Positions 1 to 11,562 are shown, numbered from the stretch's first letter. The stretch is 64,000 bases of DNA from Mesocentrotus franciscanus (GCA_037976565.1 CP137679.1:26522127-26586126); one strand, 5' to 3'. The notes: generated from the letters alone by a model not told the origin. Translations and numbers: made by a program.

Positions 1-1154
1 GAGAAAATAGGGGGAAATCGGGAAAATCAGGAGAAAAAAATTGGAGAAAAAAATTGGAGAAAAAAAAAAAATCAGGAAAAATAAAATAAAATCTGGAAAC
101 AGATTTAAATCGGGTAATTATCAGGCCTGTGTAACATAAAATTAATTGTAAGTGAATATTTATTGTAAAGTTACGATTGATCAAAAGAGAAACATTTAAT
201 TTAGGGGAGATACAATTGATCGTAATTTTTACTGTTACAGAGCCCAGATTCCAACTTTTTCCTTTGTGACATTCGCTCCGAGCTCTATTTCATCAAAAAT
301 ATATGGTTAGGGTTGCAATTGGGTTTTATGTTTGACTTTGGGTTAGGGTGGAGTATTTTATTAGATCCAGGATGAAGTTAGGAAGTTGAGTAGTGTATGA
401 AATTGAAATGGGGCAATTTGAATTGTCCCAGGATAATATGCGCTGAAACCCAGATTTTGTTTGTATCAGAGGAAAATAAAATAATTTAACGAGGGAAGAG
501 GGCAAGTACCTGGGCTGCCTACCGTTCCCAGACCCATAGCAAGCTGTTGTTTACTTTTTTTTTTAATGCAAGTTTTAATGTAATCAAGGAGGTCACTGTG
601 TATTCTGCAATTAAAAGCTTGGTGTAAATTATCGCAAATGTTTCCTATAACTTGGGCAGGGACAGGGTTCCAAAGATGGACAGCAGTTTGAATGATGTTT
701 TTCTGGTCCTTCAATGATAGGGCATTTGACAGCTCTATCCTATGCTGGGCATGCCTCTATGTGGGTACTTGCATTAAAACAAAAAGCAAACAGTACAGCC
801 TTCAGCATGAGGGCGAAGGTCATTCATCCAAAAAATCACAAAGAAATTCCATGATTTTGGAGAGCCTATTATTGTGGTTCATCTTCTCAAGTACATCAAT
901 TTAAGTTGAGCGTATTTCTTGTCTATATCTTTTATGCAATTTTGTGATGAAAAACACCTTCTACGGCATGAAAGGAAATATACAAGTATATGTTAAGGTC
1001 AAATTCACATTTTTGCATTTATTCTACATACTGGTTATAACCATGATATATTTATCATCAAGTACACTAGCCTTAATGAAGGAAAACATCACTGCTCATA
1101 GATAACACAGATACCAGTACATGTCGTGAAAAAGTATTCTTATAAAACACTTAC
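1..1154. other. Left-edge non-coding sequence, no firm gene
   Basis: AT-rich sequence with an A-rich start (about 40-100). It lies 3' of the last visible dehydrogenase exon, so it is probably intron of that gene; the missing C-terminal exons were not found here. The minus-strand stretch 466-714 reads through a phrase of the type seen at the C-terminus of LINE ORF2 proteins (a Trp-Asn-x-x-Pro motif), so it may be an old LINE remnant. That reading is weak. Confidence 0.4.
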
Positions 1155-1317
1155 CTGGACAAAGCGTATTTGATGTGATCTTCGACCCTTCTATCCTCTT
1201 AGCCAACTCCACCGAGAAGGCGCAGTTTGCAAGCTTGGTTCCTGTACGCCAGCATGCCGTCAAAGGTATCAGGCTTGTCCATCATTAGGTTGTCAAAATC
1301 AAGATGAGCAGCGCGAC
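1155..1317 (-). CDS. Dehydrogenase exon 5: catalytic Tyr/Lys exon, frameshifted
   Basis: Opens in frame as GRAAHLDFDNLMMDKPDTFD and reaches AYRN, then loses frame; two bases later in register it continues KLANCAFSVELAKRIEG to TLCPG. As written the exon is 163 nt; 165 nt would restore both the YxxxK spacing and the phase-1 exit at a GTAAGT donor. The gap falls between the catalytic Tyr and Lys, near 1236. This is either an assembly error or a real inactivating deletion. Confidence 0.8.
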
Positions 1318-2402
1318 CTATATCATTATGAAAATTCAGAGAGGAATGAAGGAAATATATTTTTGTAACTATACAGAGAATTACCTATCATCATCATTAT
1401 TATCAATCATTATCATAAGGCATACATCATTGCAACCATGGAGACAATTACCTGTATCATCATAAAAATGCAAGGAGAAATAGAGGAAAAGACATCATTT
1501 AAAAAACAAGAAGGCTACCTACATGTACATCATCACAATCATGTTACGAGGAATAGGAGGAAATATGTCATCAAAATCATACAAAAGGGTTACCTAAATC
1601 AACATAAAAATATTATGATGGATAGAGGGAAATAAACAATTTTCACCATACAAATGTTTACATAATATATCATCTCCATATTGTGAGGAATAAAAGAATA
1701 GAATAGAACTGCAAGCACACAGTGGGTTATCAATCTCATTATGACCATATAATTATTATTTAATTTATTATTATTTGTGTGTGTGCAAAAGTGCGCCTTG
1801 AGCATTTGATTTCAAGTGGATTTGGCGCTTTACAAATCTCATATATTATCATTATTATCATCATCATCATCATCATCATAATCATCATTATTATCATTAT
1901 TCATTATTAATATTTATCATTATTATCATTATTATCATCATCATCATCATCATCATCATCATAATCATCATTATCATTATTAATTATTAATTATTATTAT
2001 TATCATCATCATCATCATAATCATCATTATTATCATTATTAATTATTAATTATTAATTATCATTATTATCATCATCATCATCATCATCATCATAATCATC
2101 ATTATTATCATTATTAATTATTATTATTATTATCATCATCATCATCATCATCATAATCACCATTATTATCATTATTAATTATCATTATTATTATCATTAT
2201 TATCATCATCATCATCATTATCATCATAATCATCATTATTATCATTATTAATTATTAATTATTATTATCATTATTGTCATCATCATCATCATCATCATTA
2301 TCATCATAATCATCATTATTATCATTATTAATTATTAATTATTATTATTATCATCATCATCATCATCATCATCATCATTATTATCATTATTAATTATTAA
2401 TT

Positions 2403-2434
<32 letters not shown>

Positions 2435-5400
2435 AATCATCATTATTATCATTAATTATTATTGTTATTATTATTATCATCATCATCATCATTATCATCA
2501 TAATCATCATTATTATCATTATTAATTAATAATTATTATTATTATCATTATTATTATCATCATCATCATCATTATCATCATAATCATCATTATTATCATT
2601 ATTAATTAATAATTATTATTATTATTATCATTATTATTATCATTATCATTATTATTTTTAAGAGGAAATAAGTGAAAGAAATATTTGTAACAATTAAGAT
2701 GTTTCCATAGACGATCATCATGACCATAAAATGAGGTAAAGGGGGAATTATATCCTACATATCAAAAAAAAATCCCTGGCCAGGGATGGCTTACATGACA
2801 TTACATACAGTACTTCCACTATAAAACTAATCTTTTGATATATTTCTTTTAGTTTTAAATCAAATATACATGTACATGTACATATACATGTATACCATGC
2901 ACTTTTTGAGGCACAAATAAATACTGGTATTCATTTATTCTCTTCACTCAAAAATAGTACTGTCAGTCACATCATCCTCATGAGCATGATGAAAAGAATT
3001 GATAAACAATACATTCATACGCGTAGAGCTGAGTAATCTTAAGAGATACGTCCTTCTTAAAGGGATGGGGTACCTTTGCCTCAGATTCTAAACAAAATCC
3101 TGGATTTAGCTCATGCTGCAATCATACTTATAAACCTTTAGGTCAGTCAGGAATCCCATGACTTTTACAAGCCGATCGCCTCTCTGATTTTCCAGATATT
3201 TATGATTGGAAATCGAAATTTCAAAAACCGTTTTCCCAACGGTTTTTATAACACTACAATCTATTGGGGGGAATGAGTATGGTAAATCCAGTCACTCAAA
3301 GATTTTTATTTTTTTGAGGCACTTCATGATCATTTTGAATCGCAATATTTTCAGATTCAACATTGTTAAACGATGCCTTTAATACACTGTACTTGTATTG
3401 AAACAGTAATTACAATCCTATTATGTACACAGCATCTTATCAAGCTCCTCAAAATTTAAAGTGTATGATAAGAGATAACCATGCCTTCCTTATCTTCTGT
3501 ACCATTTATACGTGATCTGTTTATTTATTTATTTATTTATTCATTTTATCTTGATGATATGTATAAAGCAAACACCTGACAATGCCTTCCTGTATATAAT
3601 TACGCTTCATTTCTATGACATATCATGGGGCCCGTTGCATAAAACTTACCATTGATGGTAACTTTGCCATCAATGGCAACTACCATGGTAACAGGGCTCA
3701 ACAGCCAATCAAAATCAAGGTTTCTATGGTAGTTAGCATCGATGGCAAAGTTACCATCAATGGTAAGTTTTATGCAACGGGGTCCATATCCTAATCTGCA
3801 ATTTGATTCACATTCTATTCAGCCCAAGCATCAAAGTCACTAATTAATGCGATTAATACAATTCCACATGGGCAATCTTCATATAAGTTTTTAAATATCA
3901 AAATTAATAAAAAAAATTATCTCGATCCCAAACAAATCTCTTTTTTTCTCTCATGCGACAAGTGTACCGGTATTCATTACAAAGAGCACCAATACAAACT
4001 TTGAATATCCTCATTGAGGCCAGGGACATGATTAGAATTCAATGAAAAGAAAACCGTACCTCTATTTCCGCCCGGGCATTCTGGATCATGCAGCATGGAT
4101 GAAGTGTTCACAATCCTTACTTCCCCACATTCCTCTGCTGTTTTCTTCATCACGTCCAAAAGAAGATGGGTCAGCAGAAAATGACCTGTAAAGATTGCCA
4201 CCAGAGAAAATCAATCAAAATCAGCGAATGTCCATCAATTTTTTTAATCTTTTACTGATCACACAACTTTTTCAGCAATGCTCGACACAGGAATATGGCA
4301 CTTATTTGATGGACTCTGATTTCTTATCTAATTTTCCTTGTGCACCTCGGAAAAGAAGTTCTAGATAGATGGCACAATACAAATTCCTATATTTTTATAT
4401 ATATTATATATATATTATATATGTATTATTATTATGACTCGATGATCCAATCGTCTGTATGGTAAGGGCATGGAGCCGTGAAAGCCACACACTTTGTCTT
4501 CAACTGCTAAAATTCATATAATGTGGTAGTTAAGGCACAAGCACCTTTTATTCACATTGTTCTGAATAATTTGTAGATGTATCGTTGAGAATATGGAAGA
4601 TCTCCATTATGCATATTTATTGATGTCTTTGTTTTTTAAAAAATGCGACCAGATTTGACCTTTTCATAATATGACAACAGTAAATAATTTTGTTAAACAT
4701 TGCTATATGGTCTTGATCAGGTTTAAGTGTGGCACGTTGTGCTTCACAGTCTATGTATGCATACATTTAAGGGGTTATGTGATAGCCCTAGACTTAATGC
4801 ATGTAAGTACAAAAAGAATACCGGTAGATGTTTCTTTGGCATTCATGTAGTGTTACAGATCTACTCGTCTAATTTTCTAAAGTTTTAGTGAATTGCATTC
4901 AAACAAATTTGAATGCAAATATACATTTATAAAAATAATAATTTTTGTTTACCCAGGGAAGACTCGTCAGCATTAATGCTGTTCCCCCCCCGAGGGCCCT
5001 GTGATTCTTATTACCCTACCTATTGCCAGGTACCTATTTAAACCAGTATGGAGAGTGGCAAATTTGGATTAATGTCTTGCCAAAGGACATTTATGCTGGG
5101 CTGAGATTCGAACCCTCAACCTGGATTGAGAGTCAAGTGAATAAACCACTATTCCACAACACCTCCACATTCTGTGGTCCTCAACCGTCATACCTAAATG
5201 ATTAACTCCAAAGGTCATTTCAAAGCCATCTTCTGTCTCTAATCGCTCTTTGCTTGAGAAGCCAGTAGTTAGTCCTGCATTGTTACACAACACGTGCAGA
5301 GGTTTCCCTGTTGCATGGAAGGCATCTGAAAATTCTCTCACAGACTTCAAGGAATTCAGATCAAGCTGTATGAAGATGAAAAACATTTAAATGAAGAGCT

Positions 5401-6803
5401 GGATTGTCTATAAGCAGTTATTGTTTCTTCTTCTTCTTTAAAATTTTTTAAAATAACAAATACAACCATGCACAATGCATAAAAGACTAATAAGTTTCCT
5501 CTTTCATGGGAGACAATAAAATTTAAAAATAAGTTAATTTACCTTCATAAATGACAATTTTGCTCCAGGGACTTTCTTCTGTACTTCACTGACTGCCTGG
5601 TTTGCCTTTTCTTCATTCCTACAAGCCATGATGACCTCGTACCCATCTATGGCCAGCTTCTCCGCAGCAACCAGGCCAATACCAGTGTTTGCGCCAGTGA
5701 TGATTACCACTTTATAAAAAATAACAAAGAAATAATCAAACAAACACACACAAAAAAGCAAACAGACATTTAGTATTTAGTTTGTCTCATAAGATAAAAT
5801 ATGATATTTCTTATGTCTCTCATTGCCTTAAATTCAGTTAAATGCAGTCTATACACAGAGGAATTCAGAAATTACTCTTGACAACCAATCCTTTGCACTT
5901 ATCCCCATATCACATACTTATCAAACCAAATGAATTTATTGAAATAGAATCCATAATTTTCAGTATGTAAGTCTAAACAATAAAAAAAGAATCATAACTT
6001 AAAGCCTTAAAGTGTCGGGAGCCCAAAATAATTAATGGCAAACATTCACTTCAACCATACCCGAGGCTTCTCTCTATCTTTCTATCAAGTCCAAGTTATT
6101 AATGATTACGAGATAGAAAGCAATCAGCCAATATCATAAGTAATATGAATATTTCTATATATAAATGAAGTGAAAGAGGATGTCATTTAACCCCCGGCTT
6201 CTTCAAGGATTTTCAGAATAAATGTGTTTGAAGACGAATATTGAGGAAAGAATACAAAGGTTTTCTGCGTACAACACAAAACCCAAGTTTTGTATTCTTT
6301 CATCAATATTTGTCTTCAAACACATTTGTTTTGAAAATCCTTGCAGAGTTGAGTGTTAAATGACATCCTCTTTCACATCATTACACAATTAAAATGAAAT
6401 TTTGCCATCTAATTTTTTAGCGAATTTACAATTACAAGTACAATTACAAACTGGGTATCAAATCCACAATTTAGAAGTGTAAGTGACAATTATACAAGTA
6501 ATAACAAAAGAAGAATCAAAACGGGTCACAAATGAATAATCAAAACAGAATTTCAAATCATCACTGACAACAAATGCTATCGTTTAATTTTTTACCTTTG
6601 GGGCCTCCATCCTTGGGTTCAACTACATTATTTGATTCGTCTACTCTCTCTGCAACACCTTCCACCACCTGATCAGCTGGTCCTGGAATTGTTACTTGGG
6701 TCTCTTCTTCCCCTGAGACCTCTACTGCTTGTTCTGTTGTTTGGTCAGTTTGTTCTGTTGCATTTTGGTCAGCAGCACTTGGTGTGGGTTCCGACTCAGA
6801 CAT
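1155..6803 (-). CDS. Short-chain dehydrogenase/reductase, retinol-dehydrogenase-like (partial gene, five exons)
   Basis: Oxidoreductase of the classical SDR fold, closest by eye to the RDH11-14 / protochlorophyllide-reductase-like group; family members reduce or oxidise retinoids, sterols or other carbonyls with NAD(P)(H). Exons on the minus strand are 6803-6596, 5709-5543, 5365-5194, 4185-4060 and 1317-1155; every junction is GT/AG and phases agree (1, 0, 1, 1). Seen motifs: cofactor glycine motif TGANTGIG, the ACRN segment (an Arg that usually favours NADP), the NNAG motif, NHLGHFLLT, the active-site serine in NTSS, and the catalytic region AYRN..KLAN. A 70-residue acidic, Glu/Gln/Thr-rich extension precedes the Rossmann fold. 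The last visible exon needs two extra bases to keep frame inside Tyr-x-x-x-Lys (about 1236). The C-terminal third lies beyond the window. The family call is firm; the substrate is unknown. Confidence 0.85.
1785..1842 (+). mobile_element. CR1-type LINE 3' tail
   Basis: Reads GCGCCTTGAGCA, then AAGTGGATTTGGCGC, and runs into an ATT-rich tail. The same order (GCGCCTTGAGCAC, AGTGGATTTGGCGC, then ATT repeats) occurs in reverse orientation at the 3' end of the reverse-transcriptase LINE at 59231-60860, so this is a severely 5'-truncated relative of that element. Confidence 0.6.
1843..2657. repeat. Compound ATT/ATC minisatellite, about 815 bp
   Basis: Made only of ATT, ATC and ATTA steps arranged in a higher-order unit of roughly 60-70 bp: a run of ATC, then ATAATCATCATT, then ATTATCATTATT and AATTATTAATT. 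About twelve imperfect units follow one another. It starts directly after a LINE tail, which suggests that the tail seeded it. Confidence 0.9.
3627..3785. mobile_element. Palindromic MITE-like element (GGGGCCCGTTGCATAAA termini)
   Basis: About 159 bp with long terminal inverted repeats: the left end GGGGCCCGTTGCATAAAACT is matched by AGTTTTATGCAACGGGGTCC at the right end, and the match continues inward through TTACCATTGATGGTAAC. No coding capacity. It sits in the dehydrogenase intron. Confidence 0.8.
4060..4185 (-). CDS. Dehydrogenase exon 4: active-site serine exon
   Basis: Encodes GHFLLTHLLLDVMKK and then RIVNTSSMLH, the strand that carries the catalytic Ser. 126 nt, phase 1 in and out, donor GTACGG. 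Confidence 0.86.
4952..5175 (-). mobile_element. tRNA-derived SINE
   Basis: Read on the minus strand it starts with a tRNA-like head (GTTGTGGAATAGTGGTT as the box A region, GGGTTCGAATCTC as box B), followed by ATGTCCTTTGGCAAGACATT and GGTACCTGGC. The same body words occur in the SINEs at 37985 and 39013. Inserted close to the donor of dehydrogenase exon 3. Confidence 0.7.
5194..5365 (-). CDS. Dehydrogenase exon 3: NNAG motif exon
   Basis: Encodes LDLNSLKSVREF, then LHVLCNNAG and FEMTFGVNHLG. 172 nt, phase 0 in and phase 1 out, donor GTATGA. A SINE starts about 20 bp beyond the donor in the following intron. Confidence 0.88.
5543..5709 (-). CDS. Dehydrogenase exon 2: Rossmann cofactor-binding core
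   Basis: Encodes VVIITGANTGIGLVAAEKL and then the ACRNEEKA segment, i.e. beta1, the Gly-rich turn and beta2 of an SDR. 167 nt, phase 1 in and phase 0 out, donor GTAAAT. Confidence 0.88.
5710..6595. other. Dehydrogenase intron 1
   Basis: Non-coding, AT-rich; its main content is the fold-back element at 6165-6380. Confidence 0.6.
6165..6380. repeat. Fold-back inverted repeat
   Basis: Left arm about 6165-6252 and right arm about 6290-6380 are near-complementary: GTGAAAGAGGATGTCATTTA at the left answers TAAATGACATCCTCTTTCAC at the right, and the inner parts (AATGTGTTTGAAGACGAATA and its complement) also match. The loop is about 40 bp. Probably a non-autonomous element or its remnant; no coding sequence. 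Confidence 0.8.
6596..6803 (-). CDS. Dehydrogenase exon 1: acidic N-terminal extension
   Basis: Starts at ATG 6803 with MSESEPTPSAADQ and ends in GGPK plus one base before a GTAAAA donor. About 69 residues, low complexity and rich in Glu, Gln, Thr and Val, with no signal peptide or membrane segment. Phase 1 joins correctly to the Rossmann exon (PK-VVIITG). This ATG is the first in the open frame. Such an acidic leader is not typical of the short, membrane-anchored N-terminus of vertebrate RDH enzymes. Confidence 0.75.
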
Positions 6804-7514
6804 TCTGCTTTATTTTAAAGAGGCCTGGATATTGATTAAATGATAATAATTGTTAATGTTACAAGTAGGTATATAATTATAAAAGAGAAGCTTGTACAAA
6901 ACAAACTGATTGCAGATACAAGTAAATAAATGAATGAATGAAAGAATGAATGAATTAATACTAAATAAATGAATATATAAAACAAGATGTAAAGCCTGTC
7001 TGCACTACTTGCACTCTCTATATATGCTCTGGCTCATAACATTAGGAGCCAGAGCAATATAACACTGAGTTCCCATAGGCAATCTTTTTATTCAGATGGT
7101 CATATCTCAGTCAATACTTAACATATTAAATTGGTTTTCGACATTTGGACATTATTTTTGTTGGTCTTTCGGAAAATGAAGAAAAAATTGAGAAATTCCC
7201 AAAATAGATTTTTTGATGACGTCACACTTCACCACTCTATACAGTCAGGCCTTAGCCTTGCCCTCACTGGCCTTAGCTTAGGACTAGTACTAGAAGTTAG
7301 GCTAGCCTTGGCTTAAGCCAGAGCTAGGTAATAATAATTAAACATGATATTGATATCACTTTAATAGCCTTAATTGGCACCAAAACCCCTGCATGAAGAT
7401 GCATGTAAATTCCCCATACAATACCAGACCTAGACTAGAGCTAGCCCGATGTCGGTGAGATGATGGGCGGTGCCCCCGTCAGATTACACAGAACATGGAA
7501 CGCCAGAGCATGCA

Positions 7515-7752
7515 CATAGCTAGACCGAAAGCTTCAGTCTCTGATATCGACGGTTGTTCCGCTGAGATTGCATCTGGCTCCTCTCGGACCGCCTCTATAC
7601 ATAGCTAGACAGAAATAACCGTCTGGTATGGGTCATTCTTTAATAAAACTGACATTTGTTGACATTCCCCATGTATAGAGGCGGTCAGAGGAGCCAGATG
7701 CAATCTCAGCGTAACAACCGTCGATATCAGAGACTGAAGCTTTCGGTCTAGC
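7515..7752. repeat. Fold-back inverted repeat, about 85-bp arms
   Basis: Left arm about 7518-7603 (CTAGACCGAAAGCTTCAGTC onward) is the reverse complement of the right arm about 7671-7752 (ending GACTGAAGCTTTCGGTCTAG) with only a few mismatches; the loop is about 67 bp. High identity of the arms suggests a recent element or hairpin. Confidence 0.85.
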
Positions 7753-8467
7753 ACATAGCTAGTAGTAGTACTCAGCTCAGTTATTACTCCAGCCCAGCCG
7801 ATATCCGCGCATTCGGGTTGCAGGCAGGGCACCCCTGCGCCTGCACCCCGAACCAGTCAACGCCAACGGAATGACGCAGACAATATGATTTCAATCAAAT
7901 AACATCTGAACAGAATAGGTGGTCAAGATACATCACAGCTACACGATGGAAAACCCTTTGTTAAAATAATGTTCATAAATTTAATCTTTAAATGGCCTTG
8001 CCCTAATTGGGTGACAACAATTACCTAATCCAGCTGGACGATGGTGCATAGTCCACTCTCTTATCTCTTTATAATAAGTTTATGCAATTGGTACACTAGT
8101 CTTCTTCAAGACGCTGTAAATATTGGCTGTATTTTTTATTATTGTTTTATTTATGACATAGGTATCTATGCGCATTCCTTAATATGTTATATGCGTTATA
8201 AATTGACAGTAAAAGTATTTAAACATTTTTCAGTAAATGAAGTGGTTATACAGTAGGCTTGCAGTTGAATGAAGTGTTTAGTAAGATTATTTAAAAAACA
8301 TTTAAACACAGGGTCTTGAGTTCATTTTGAATGTCTAGTGGGAGTGTAACGCTGTTCTGCTCTGGACAGACTTTGCATGAGCGCCATCTCGCTTATTTAT
8401 CATTCTTCTTTTCTCTCTTTCTCTCTCTCTCGGGCCTATTTTATTGCAGCTTTATTTTCTTCTTTAG

Positions 8468-9042
8468 CCCGGGGGGAAAAATCTTTGAAAACACTACAGG
8501 GGTACTCGCCTAATACGGTATACGGGGATGTGCCGCTCTAATGCTTAGGGTTACTTTTGTGCTGCAAAATCCCTAACTGAAGTGCGCCCATTTTTCAGAT
8601 CTTGGCCTTAAACATGGGTTACTATTTTCTTCAGGATAATATATCTCACCCATTATTTAAAAAAAGGTGAACATTTCAGATGCAAAATCCCGCAAAAATA
8701 ATTGAAATCATTTCGCTTTTTCATCCAAAGTCCTCGCCGATGGTCGCACACCCGGTACAAGAAAGCGTGCAAGGTTTGAAAGAAATTAGAGGAAAAACAA
8801 ACAGCTGAAACTGGGGAAGCTGTTAGGCCTACTAAGTAAATTAAGAGATTAAGGTATGTAAAAGTGTAACTGCAAAATGGAATACGGCAAAACCTTAAAC
8901 ATGGGTTGCGTTTTGAATGGAAGTCCCTAATAATGCATGGTTAACATTTTCTGCCAAAATGACCCTTAAAAATGGGAATGGGTTTAGACGCTTCAGCCAC
9001 ACACCCCCGTCCAAACCAAATCTGAGTAGCCCCCGCCCCGGG
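8468..9042. mobile_element. CCCGGGG-ended non-autonomous element
   Basis: Begins CCCGGGGGG and ends CGCCCCGGG; just inside are GGGGTACTCGCCTAATACGG and GGATGTGCCGC, then several copies of CCTTAAACATGGGTT-like text. This layout matches a repeat class I recall from marine invertebrate genomes; the recollection is unverified. Confidence 0.5.
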
Positions 9043-9965
9043 TCATTACAGAATTAGACGACAAAGGAATTTACATTTACATTTGATACATTTTTTCGTT
9101 ACAGTACATGACATTGTAAAGGAAAAGTAAAACAATAAATTGCACGTTCAATCGTAATAGATTTAAAGATAACCATGATATAGGAGGGCTATGTACAGCG
9201 TAAGCGTGAAGCTTGATGCGCTTGTAATATGGACCTAAGTTTTTAACTTAAATAAATCATTAGTAGAATATTTGTTTGATCCGAGAAATGAGGTGGAGAT
9301 GGACCACCTATAGCTCTCACTATTTTTGAGGCGGGGGATTCAGCATCATTATGAAATTAACACTTTGCCCGAATCACGAACACTTACAAAGCAAGATTGC
9401 ATTAACATTTTGACTATAATTATGTACAAATATCATACCATGCCATCCTATATAATTGTAAGGCAATGGTTTTTTTCTCTTTAATATATTCGGTTTTACA
9501 TTATTTTTTGTCATGCAGTCTTCAAAACAGTTTCACCTCTTGATAGGAATTTGAGTTAATATTTTTGTAAGTACGTACAAAATGATGCCAGATGGTGACT
9601 TTGAATAATCTGTTTATTTTCATTATCTTTGTTTCTTTTGCTTCACTTAAAGTTGGGGTAGCTCATTTGTTTTCAATGTGCCGAACAATATTTGATAAAA
9701 AGCAAACATTTTTTCTCATTTTAACGTGTTATTGGACTTTTAATGACTTTAATGGTGTATCTCTTTAAAGACCATGAGTTGTTTTCTTCAGTACATGCAG
9801 CACCTGAATAAAGTCAAGAACAGATATTACTCGCTGATGGATCTTAGCTGCTATACTCATATGAATAAATTTTGATACAATTGCGTCAGTTGTCGCACTT
9901 TAACAATAAAATTGTGAATCTTGACCCTATACAGCTACAGAAATATGGGTGAACAAAGTGCTTGC

Positions 9966-10159
9966 TACAGTGAAACCTGTCTATAAAGACCACCCAAGGG
10001 ACACAAGAAAAGTGGTCTTTATAGGCAGATGGTCTATATGTACAGGTTCATTTAGTACATGTTTCAATGAGAAACTATTTTCAAGGAAAACAAAAAATGT
10101 GGTCTTTGTAGACACGTGGTCTTTGTAGACAGGTGGCCACTAAAGCAGGTTTGACTGTA
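9966..10159. mobile_element. MITE-like element with TACAGTGAAACCTG termini
   Basis: Terminal inverted repeats TACAGTGAAACCTG (9966-9979) and CAGGTTTGACTGTA (10146-10159) differ at one base. The interior holds three to four direct copies of GTGGTCTTTGTAGAC or close variants. Confidence 0.75.
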
Positions 10160-10477
10160 AATGCCTAAATTTATTACAGGTTCACTTTTTGGTATGCATG
10201 AGGCCGTGGCCTCGATTCGTATCACCTTTGTGTGCGTGTGTGCGTGCGTACGTGTGTGTATGCAGGTGTGGGTGTGGGTGTTTTGCGTGCAACAGATATG
10301 ATTACCAAAAAGTAACTTTCGAATTTCCTTGAAAGTAATTCTACATCATCATCACCATCATGAAGCGAGAAGAGGTTGATTCTGTAATCCTCGGTCACTT
10401 CTTCAGGGTTGGTTATGTGCTATACGTTACGTAATGATTTTGTAGCTGAACATGATACTCTGTATAAAGATGCGAAA

Positions 10478-10502
10478 TAAATAAATAAATAAATAAATAA
10501 AT
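10478..10502. repeat. AAAT microsatellite
   Basis: About six AAAT units in a row. Confidence 0.9.
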
Positions 10503-11526
10503 ACAGTCTCCGATCGATGGGGAATCAATATAGTTTCCACATGTGCAGGGTAGAGACGGTTTTATTCATACTAGATTAACTTCAGACCACCAGTGTTTAT
10601 CATGTGTGGTACACCTGACTGTTGATTATTTTTGTGACTTAAAGTCGACTTTCGTATCAGGAAATAGTCATCGAGACCCATACCGACACACTGAGTCATT
10701 GACCAGACTTTGTTCGACCTGAATATCACCCTAGCTCTCTTTAAAATAAGTTGATTATCTTCATCTCCTATTCATACCTAACCTGCGAAATACGACCATG
10801 TTTACGACAGTTTTGTTCAGCTCTCATTAAAGGTTGCCTCTATACGGTCGGGGCCTTGGTTTCGTTCTTGCTTTAGTTCGCGCTCGTTGTGCCGGAAAAG
10901 AAAGAATGGGCTTATTATGGTACAACTCGAACCACGTTCCGAGCGTGGAGAACCAATGGCTGTGCATCACCTATTGTGATGTCATGGAATCCTTTCATCC
11001 CTTCTTCTATTTGTAAAGGTACCAACGGACGGATGATATGATGAATGGGTGTTCCGTGTGCGATTTGAGTCAGAAAACGGTAACACCGTTGTCAATGTAT
11101 CGGGACTGAACTTTTAAAGCAGACCCGCGATTAAGCAGTTGGCTTCCGCATAAGCTGCACCGATGAAGTGTGGCGCCACTTTTGGTATCAACTGTTGCAG
11201 CAAGACACATATGCCTACCCCTGGAATCCAAATGCTGTACACAACACGTTGTTGGTACTACCAGGCGGGAATATTAATGTGAATATATTTCGGGAGAATG
11301 AAAGGCGACATAAAGGAATACATCGATGGGGAACAGATAGTGACGGATCAAATTACATTTGGAACGGCGACACATTGGACTATCATCCGCACCAGATAGT
11401 TTGCCGCACGCCCAAGGGATCGGAATAAACAGCCAATTTTCAGCCGATTTGCATCGCAGATGGTCTAACATTTGACAATATTTGTTCGAAAGTTTCATCT
11501 TTGAGGAGGAAAAGATAAAGGCAGTG

Positions 11527-11562
11527 ATGGAGGATGGTTCTAATGGTAGCGTTCGCCCCAGG
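11527..11562 (+). CDS. Transporter start exon
   Basis: Twelve codons, [12 protein letters not shown], then a GTGAGA donor; phase 0 joins to the exon at 15334 or 23300. Chosen because it is an in-frame ATG with a donor of the right phase just upstream of the first recognised exon. It lies outside the duplicated block, so it is present once. Confidence 0.55.

Larger units (their letters stand above)
1318..4059. other. Large intron of the dehydrogenase gene with LINE tail, minisatellite and MITE
   Basis: Non-coding. It holds a LINE 3' tail (1785-1842), the ATT/ATC minisatellite (1843-2657), a TTTA microsatellite near 3520-3540 and an inverted-repeat element (3627-3785). The stretch from about 3060 to 3370, beginning GGGATGGGGTACC, looks like interspersed repeat sequence but was not identified. 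Confidence 0.6.
6804..11526. other. Intergenic region between divergent genes
   Basis: Separates the start codons of the dehydrogenase (minus) and the transporter (plus), so both promoters must lie here, although no TATA box or CpG-rich promoter could be recognised. It contains a fold-back element (7515-7752), a CCCGGGG-ended element (8468-9042), a CAGTGAAACCTG element (9966-10159), a GTGTGCG-type stretch (10229-10283) and an AAAT microsatellite. The open stretch 11168-11428 matches no family I know. Confidence 0.6.

Noticed and set aside
466..714. 82-residue minus-strand open frame as the dehydrogenase C-terminus
   Set aside because: No SDR C-terminal features; a LINE-type Trp-Asn-x-x-Pro phrase fits slightly better, so it is left as unassigned.
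11168..11428. 86-residue open frame upstream of the transporter
   Set aside because: No recognisable domain and no splice or start context; it may be 5' UTR or chance.
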